From contig CAXSEF010000065.1 in assembly GCA_964236535.1 (NCBI GenBank), forward strand, positions 1 to 18,656: a stretch of DNA of 18,656 nt, written 5' to 3'. The notes under the pieces were generated by a model that saw only the letters and a list, made by a program, of their open reading frames with translations, made no database searches and was not told the origin of the DNA. Position 1 is the first letter of the stretch, and every line of letters begins with the position of its first letter. This DNA comes from CAXSEF01 sp964236535. Lineage in GTDB: Bacteria > Pseudomonadota > Alphaproteobacteria > Acetobacterales > Acetobacteraceae. The position numbers and the translations under genes are program-made. This document shows positions 13,811-18,656 of the stretch, piece by piece.

Positions 13811-16711
13811 GTGACCCCGACTGCCTTCATCGCCAAATGGCGTATCAACTCCCGCAACGAGCGAGCCGCGGCCCAAGAGCATTTTCTGGACCTGTGCGCG
13901 CTGCTGGACGAGCCGACCCCCAACTCGGACCCGACCGGGGCCGCCTACGCCTTCGAAAAGGGCGCCACCAAGGCCAGTGGCGGCGAGGGATGGGCCGACG
14001 TGTGGCGGCGCGGGCGGTTCGCGTGGGAATACAAGGGCAAGCACAAGGATTTGGACGCCGCGCACCGGCAGCTCCTCCAGTATGCAGGCGCGCTGGAGAA
14101 CCCGCCGCTGCTGGTCACGTCCGACATCGAGCGCATCACCATCCGGACCAACTGGACCAACGCCGTATCCGAGCGGCACGAGGTCCGGCTGGAGGAGATG
14201 GCTGATCCCGTCCGACTTGGCGTGCTCAAGTCCGTGTTTGCCGACCCGGAGCGGCTGCGGCCCGGCACGACACGGGCGGCGCTGACGGCCAAGGCCGCGG
14301 CGGACTTCGCCGAGCTGGCGGGCCGGCTGCGGAGCCGTGGCAATGATCCGCAGGGGGTGGCCCACTTCGTCAACCGGCTGGTGTTCTGCCTGTTTGCCGA
14401 CGACGTGGGTCTGCTGCCAGCCGGGCTGTTCGAGCGGATGCTGGATGCGGCGCGCAAACGGCCGGCGCAGTTCCAGGGCTATGCCAGTCGCCTATTCGCC
14501 GCGATGGCCGAGCGCGGCGGCGAGGTGGATTTCACGCCTGTTGCCTGGTTCAACGGCGGCTTGTTCGATGACGGTGCCGCCCTGCCGCTGGAAGCGGACG
14601 ACATCGCGCTGTTGCAGCGGGCGGCGGCGCTGGATTGGGCGGAGGTTGACCCCTCCATCCTCGGCACCCTGTTCGAGCGGGGGCTGGACCCGGACAAGCG
14701 CAGCCAGCTCGGCGCGCACTACACGTCCCGCGAGATGATCGAGCGGCTGATCGAGCCGGTGGTGCGCCGTCCGTTGCTGGCCGAGTGGGGCGAAGTGCAT
14801 GGGCGGATCGCGGCGGCGCTGGCGGCCGGCGCCGCCGCCAAGGCGGGCAGCAAGGCCAAGCGGGATGCACCGCGCCGGGCCGAGACGCTGTTCCGGGGCT
14901 TCCTGGACAGGCTACGCGCCTTCCGGGTCCTGGACCCAGCCTGCGGTTCTGGTAATTTCCTGTACCTCGCCCTGCTCGCGCTGAAGGACCTGGAGCACCA
15001 AGCCATGGTGGAGGCCGAGGCGATCGGCTTGCAGCGCGAGTTTCCCCAGGTGGGACCGGAGGCCGTACTAGGCTTAGAGGTGAACCCGTATGCGGCCGAG
15101 CTGGCGCGGGTGTCGGTCTGGATTGGCCACATCCAATGGGCGCGACGCCATGGCTTCCCGGCGCCGTCCGACCCCGTGCTGCGGACCCTGGACACCATCG
15201 CGTGCCGGGATGCCGTGTTGGCCGACGACGGTAGCCAGGCGGCATGGCCGACCACGGACGTGATCGTGGGCAACCCGCCGTTCCTTGGTGGCAAGCGGAT
15301 ACGCACCGTGTTGGGGGACGCCTATTGCGCCCGGCTGTTCGCCGCCTACGCCGGCCAGGTTCCGGCCGAGGCGGACCTGGTTTGCTATTGGGTATCGCGA
15401 GCACAGGAGGAAGTTGCAGCCGGTCGGCTGGCGCGTGCGGGTTTGGTGATGACGAACAGCATCCGGGGCGGTGCTAACAGGCGGGTGCTGGAGCCGATCG
15501 CGCAGGCGGGCGCGATCTCGACCGCTTGGGCTGACGAGCCTTGGACCCTGGACGGGGCGGCCGTGCGGGTGTCGCTGGTGTGCTGGGGACATGACCAAGT
15601 GCAAGCGCCGATGCTGAATGGTGTTACAGTGCCGGCGATCCACGCGGACCTGACGGCCGGCGCCTCTGACCTGACAACGGCGCGCAAGCTGCTGGAGAAT
15701 GTGGGGGTAGTGTTCCAAGGATCAAAGAAGGTTGGACCGTTCGAGGTGCCGGGTGAACTTGCCCGCCGATGGTTGCTGCTGCCCAGCAACCCCAATGGGC
15801 GGCCAAACTCAGACGTTCTGCGGCCAAGCTGGATCGGCATAGACGTTGCCCGGCAACGACGTGACATTTGGATTGTGGACTTCACTGGCCTGACCCAGGA
15901 GCAAGCAGCGTTTTATGCAGCGCCATACGCCCATGTGGTCGAGCATGTGAAGCCCTTGCGGGATCATAACAACGACCGTCAGCGTCGCGAACGTTGGTGG
16001 CTGTTTGGACGGTCAGGTAGCGACTTGCGAGCTGCTATCAAGCCTTTGGAACGATACATCGTCACTCCCGAAGTGTCGAAGCATCGCGTGTTTGCATGGG
16101 CACCGCGTCCGGTCCTTCCCGATTGCAAGCTGATGGTGTTTGCACGAGACGACAACGTGACTTTCGGCATTCTACAGAGCCGATTGCATGAGATTTGGGC
16201 GCTGGCAAAGGGTTCATGGCATGGCGTTGGCAACGATCCCCGCTATACACCTTCCACGACCTTTGAGACCTTCCCTTTCCCGCCTGGCTTGACCCCCGAC
16301 CAACCCGCTGCATCCTATGCCGACGACTTGCGGGCACAGGCCATCGCGCAAGCGGCGCAAGCACTTGTGGCAGCCCGGGACCACTGGCTAAATCCGCCGG
16401 AACTGGTTACGCCCACGCCGGAGGTGGTACCGGGCTTCCCCGACCGCCTGCTGCCTTGCGGTGCCCCTGCTATCGCTACGCTTCGCACCCGGACGCTCAC
16501 CGTGCTGTATAACACCCGCGGCACCCCTGCCGGGGCTTGGCTGGACGGCTTGCACCGCACACTGGATGAAGCTGTTGTCGCTGCCTACGGCTGGCCGGCC
16601 GGACTGCCTGACACCGAGATGCTTGATCGATTGCTTGCATTGAATCACGACCGTAGAGCTACATCTTTAAGCCATCATGACCTGAACCCTCCGTTAGAAA
16701 TCCAATATTAA
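13811..16711 (+). CDS. MmeI-like fused restriction-methylation enzyme (type IIL/IIG)
   Basis: A 966-residue single-chain restriction enzyme and adenine methyltransferase. The N-terminal nuclease motif D63-x9-E73-x-K75 (in WADVWRRGRFAWEYKGK) has the same spacing as the MmeI active site. A helical linker follows. The methyltransferase has motif I LDPACGSGNF at 374-383 and motif IV NPPF at 488-491, giving N6-adenine methylation of one strand, with specificity set by the target-recognition region near 600-800. Such enzymes cut about 20 bp from the site and methylate the host copy, defending against phage. Start: GTG at 13811, the first start after an in-frame TAA at 13799; the family opening (FIAKWRINSRNERAAAQEHF) begins right there. 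It lies 46 bp after the mobilization gene and 7 bp before the HEPN-like gene. Base composition becomes less GC-rich from about 15,700, in the recognition region. Confidence 0.92.
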   Translation: MTPTAFIAKWRINSRNERAAAQEHFLDLCALLDEPTPNSDPTGAAYAFEKGATKASGGEGWADVWRRGRFAWEYKGKHKDLDAAHRQLLQYAGALENPPLLVTSDIERITIRTNWTNAVSERHEVRLEEMADPVRLGVLKSVFADPERLRPGTTRAALTAKAAADFAELAGRLRSRGNDPQGVAHFVNRLVFCLFADDVGLLPAGLFERMLDAARKRPAQFQGYASRLFAAMAERGGEVDFTPVAWFNGGLFDDGAALPLEADDIALLQRAAALDWAEVDPSILGTLFERGLDPDKRSQLGAHYTSREMIERLIEPVVRRPLLAEWGEVHGRIAAALAAGAAAKAGSKAKRDAPRRAETLFRGFLDRLRAFRVLDPACGSGNFLYLALLALKDLEHQAMVEAEAIGLQREFPQVGPEAVLGLEVNPYAAELARVSVWIGHIQWARRHGFPAPSDPVLRTLDTIACRDAVLADDGSQAAWPTTDVIVGNPPFLGGKRIRTVLGDAYCARLFAAYAGQVPAEADLVCYWVSRAQEEVAAGRLARAGLVMTNSIRGGANRRVLEPIAQAGAISTAWADEPWTLDGAAVRVSLVCWGHDQVQAPMLNGVTVPAIHADLTAGASDLTTARKLLENVGVVFQGSKKVGPFEVPGELARRWLLLPSNPNGRPNSDVLRPSWIGIDVARQRRDIWIVDFTGLTQEQAAFYAAPYAHVVEHVKPLRDHNNDRQRRERWWLFGRSGSDLRAAIKPLERYIVTPEVSKHRVFAWAPRPVLPDCKLMVFARDDNVTFGILQSRLHEIWALAKGSWHGVGNDPRYTPSTTFETFPFPPGLTPDQPAASYADDLRAQAIAQAAQALVAARDHWLNPPELVTPTPEVVPGFPDRLLPCGAPAIATLRTRTLTVLYNTRGTPAGAWLDGLHRTLDEAVVAAYGWPAGLPDTEMLDRLLALNHDRRATSLSHHDLNPPLEIQY

Positions 16712-16718
16712 GCCGGCA

Positions 16719-17720
16719 ATGATGTCTAACTACCGCGCAGATTTCGACGTAAGCGGAACAGTTGTTCTGCCAATTAATAGTCCGCCACTTAGCATACGAA
16801 ATAGTGACCCGGATTTTGAAATCATTATTTGCAATGCAGCCGCGGATACATCGGGTCTTGTTCCTAGACTTGATGTGCAAGTGATTGCAAAAGCAGAAAA
16901 CATTGATAACGTTTCCAGCGCCTTTCGAGAGTTGCTGGCAAAGCAATTAGATATACTAACATTCGTTACTCAATTAACATTCCAAATCGAACAGTGCCGC
17001 CGCATTATGGAATGGGAGCCATATCAGAAAACTAGAGCATTCAAATTCTTGCAGGAATTTGATCCGCTATACCCTCCTAGTCCTGACTTACCTCCGGCCT
17101 GTATACAAACTGCCGAAATCATATCTCAATCTAATCCTGTCGGGTATATTCAGCATGCCCTACATTGCTTTCGTAACGGAGTTCGTGGAAGGCAATTGGA
17201 AGATCAGTTTCAAGACTTTTGGCTGGCCATTGAGACCGTTGCAGAAGGTCGTAAGGATAAGACAAAGATACCAATCTCATGCCCAAAGTGCCGAGGGCCA
17301 TTGACGTGTAATCATTGTCAGGAGAACCCGCTGCGTGGCCCCTTATCGGGGCAAGCAGTTCGGAGTTTAATAGGCATAACTGTGAGACCTGGTGCGGATA
17401 AGATTTACCAAGATTTGTCGAACGTTCGCAATCGTTTGATGCACGGAGGAACTTCGGCGGCGGCGGCAATCGCAAAAACCGGACAGACTCTTGAGTATTT
17501 AGTAAACCTCGACGGAAATATCGCGTGGCACGCAATAAAAGCTTCTATGCCAGAACTGCAAGAACCACTTAGCTTCGGTCATCGAGACGGTATCTTTGCT
17601 AATGGAAGACTTGTGGCGGGACCTACGGGAATGTTCCAGTTTACGGGTGAAAGCGAACATCCAACAGACAGTGAAATTCCCTCGGTCAAAATCGAGATGG
17701 ACACGCATTTTAGACCGTAA
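16719..17720 (+). CDS. HEPN-like protein with zinc ribbon, unknown, linked to MmeI-like enzyme
   Basis: A 333-residue cytoplasmic-looking protein with no membrane segment. In the C-terminal half, an FQDFWLAIETVAEGR helix is followed by a four-cysteine ribbon C188-x2-C191-x5-C197-x2-C200, and then by a helix ending VRNRLMHGG. R237-N-R-L-M-H242 fits the R-x4-H active-site motif of HEPN ribonucleases, and the helix-ribbon-helix order suggests a HEPN fold with a zinc knuckle inserted. The N-terminal half (about 1-130) is not recognised. HEPN proteins are often RNA-cutting effectors in toxin or abortive-infection systems; that role here is inference. It begins 7 bp after the restriction enzyme's stop and is clearly more AT-rich, so it was acquired separately but is now probably co-transcribed. 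No strong ribosome site precedes the ATG; the second ATG at 16722 is equally possible. Confidence 0.8.
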   Translation: MMSNYRADFDVSGTVVLPINSPPLSIRNSDPDFEIIICNAAADTSGLVPRLDVQVIAKAENIDNVSSAFRELLAKQLDILTFVTQLTFQIEQCRRIMEWEPYQKTRAFKFLQEFDPLYPPSPDLPPACIQTAEIISQSNPVGYIQHALHCFRNGVRGRQLEDQFQDFWLAIETVAEGRKDKTKIPISCPKCRGPLTCNHCQENPLRGPLSGQAVRSLIGITVRPGADKIYQDLSNVRNRLMHGGTSAAAAIAKTGQTLEYLVNLDGNIAWHAIKASMPELQEPLSFGHRDGIFANGRLVAGPTGMFQFTGESEHPTDSEIPSVKIEMDTHFRP

Positions 17721-17816
17721 CCCTGTCACTTCCGGTCGTCGCCAGTCAGGAGGCTGATTCAGCACCATGGCTTCTGTGCAACTCAACTTTCGACCATCCT
17801 CTATCGGAGCGCGAGA

Positions 17817-18377
17817 ATGTCGGACGACGAGGCTTGGCCAGAAATCGTGCTTGGAGATGATGAGACCCAGGCTGATTACGTCCATCCGGAGAACGTTAAG
17901 CTGCTGCTGGATCTGGCGCAGGACGCGCTCAAGTCCCAAATCGAGGGCATCAGACAGATGTTCTCACGGCTGGGAACAGTGCTGGCGCAAGCGTCGGCAC
18001 TGGCGAGCGCCTCAGCCGCTGCGGTCTTTTGGCTGATCACTCACCCCATTGCAGATCGTCCTGCATGGGTCACCTGGGCCGTTATGTTCACCACGTTGTT
18101 CTGGACAGGATCAGGCGCACTTGCCGTTGGGGGCTTGGCAGGTGCGAAATTCGGTGCGCCAGGTATAAATCCAAGAGAAGGTTATAGGCAGGACGTCTTG
18201 AGCCAAAGCGTGCGAGACATGCAGCTGTGGGTTATCGCATCGCATGCCGGCACGCTGACTAAAGGAAGGGCAGCAAGCAACCGCCTGCGCTGGTTTCTCA
18301 ATGCCGCAATAATGCTTTTAGTGGCGGCACCTTTACTTTCTCTAGCCGTCGTCGCCGTAGGAAGTCTATTTCTTTGA
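17817..18377 (+). CDS. Three-helix membrane protein of unknown function
   Basis: A 186-residue protein. An acidic N-terminus (MSDDEAWPEIVLGDDE) and an amphipathic helix (ENVKLLLDLAQDALKSQIEG) lead to two adjacent membrane segments at about 60-78 (SALASASAAAVFWLIT) and 84-110 (WVTWAVMFTTLFWTGSGALA). A cytosolic loop with PGINPREGY and DMQLWVIASHAGTL follows, then a third membrane segment at the very C-terminus (FLNAAIMLLVAAPLLSLAVV). I do not recognise the family. Its two-plus-one helix plan resembles membrane partners found with defence or signalling proteins, but this is a shape argument only. GGAG at 17806-17809 is 7 nt before the ATG. A 96-bp gap separates it from the HEPN-like gene, on the same strand, so it may belong to the same transcript. 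The last 12 bp overlap the opposite-strand gene. Confidence 0.75.
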   Translation: MSDDEAWPEIVLGDDETQADYVHPENVKLLLDLAQDALKSQIEGIRQMFSRLGTVLAQASALASASAAAVFWLITHPIADRPAWVTWAVMFTTLFWTGSGALAVGGLAGAKFGAPGINPREGYRQDVLSQSVRDMQLWVIASHAGTLTKGRAASNRLRWFLNAAIMLLVAAPLLSLAVVAVGSLFL

Positions 18378-18539
18378 GCCTTCATCAAGTCGGGTCTTGC
18401 CCTTCTTTACCGCTTCGAGGTCATGGTCATTGACCATGTGCGGCCTGGCAGGCGCAGGTTTCGGCTTTTGGGCTGGGTCGTCCGGTTTGGTTGCTGCGTT
18501 TTTCGGCGGTTCAGCCGGCGGGGTCTTTTTTTCTACCAT
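18366..18539 (-). CDS. Small Pro/Lys-rich hydrophilic protein
   Basis: A 57-residue reading frame on the minus strand starting MVEKKTPPAEPPKNAATKPD, with repeated Lys-Pro and Ala-Pro, and ending DLEAVKKGKTRLDEGSKK. It is highly charged and probably unstructured. The longer frame upstream to 18614 does not look like protein, so I take the ATG at 18539. No clear Shine-Dalgarno precedes it. Its end overlaps the convergent membrane-protein gene by 12 bp. The composition is not that of random shadow sequence, but function and reality of the gene remain open. Confidence 0.45.
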   Translation of the reverse strand: MVEKKTPPAEPPKNAATKPDDPAQKPKPAPARPHMVNDHDLEAVKKGKTRLDEGSKK

Positions 18540-18656
18540 GTCGAACTGCCAAATGGTTGAACTATGGTAACTCCGCTGCAGGCGGCGGTCTACAAAGAGG
18601 AGTCCAGGGAGCATCGGAACGGAAAACCGATGTAAGCCTTGAGCGTGCCCACAGCT

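Noticed and set aside
17767..18036. An 89-codon frame starting 20 bp after an AGGAGG, before the membrane-protein gene
   Set aside because: Mostly overlaps the membrane-protein gene in another frame, with a Trp/Arg/Ser-rich product; the ribosome site is too distant (13 nt). A leader role is not supported.
1..18656. CRISPR array, tRNA or rRNA genes
   Set aside because: No regularly spaced repeat-spacer pattern was seen apart from the iterons, and I recognised no tRNA cloverleaf or rRNA sequence; no dedicated tool could be run.

Overview
The window looks like an 18.7-kb stretch of a mosaic, mobilizable plasmid from a GC-rich alphaproteobacterium. An acetic acid bacterium (Acetobacteraceae) is my best guess, from the gene set and codon use; the sequence alone does not prove it. 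Support for a plasmid: a Rep_3-type initiator with an iteron origin and DnaA boxes, a ParA partition operon with palindromic sites, two toxin-antitoxin operons (VapBC-like and PrlF-YhaV), and a Ti-like DNA-processing module (traC and traD divergent from a MOBQ relaxase-helicase traA).

Layout. 1-2.5 kb is a scrap zone: a serine recombinase that lost its catalytic segment, an AT-rich C-terminal fragment of an unknown protein, a frameshifted IS5-type transposase start, an intact vapBC pair, and the catalytic N-terminal piece of a serine recombinase. 2.4-3.5 kb is the partition operon behind ACCGG-centred repeats. 3.5-4.7 kb is rep (minus strand) with five iterons, an AT-rich segment and DnaA boxes. 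4.8-5.9 kb is a 5'-truncated traG coupling-protein gene. It stops exactly at a 774-bp element (5879-6652) with 38-bp Tn3-like inverted ends and one AT-rich membrane-protein gene. 6.68-6.83 kb is a second, rep-less origin remnant with the same spacing plan as the first. 7.0-7.9 kb is prlF-yhaV with a palindromic operator candidate. 7.9-8.9 kb is an SDR oxidoreductase. 8.9-10 kb is traC, traD and a small gene with one in-frame TGA. 10.0-10.16 kb is the probable oriT region. 10.16-13.76 kb is traA and a membrane/coiled-coil partner.

13.8-18.5 kb is a cargo block directly behind the relaxase operon: a fused MmeI-like restriction-methylation enzyme with both active sites recognisable, then 7 bp later an AT-rich gene whose product combines a HEPN-like RNase motif (R-x4-H) with a four-cysteine zinc ribbon, then a three-helix membrane protein, and a small Pro/Lys-rich protein on the opposite strand. 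I consider this the most likely place for an undescribed defence system.

How it works together: replication, partition and addiction keep the plasmid; traA/traC/traD with oriT would let it be mobilized, but traG is broken, so transfer would need a coupling protein from elsewhere. The duplicate origin, displaced traG and scattered recombinase pieces suggest fusion of at least two related plasmids followed by deletions.
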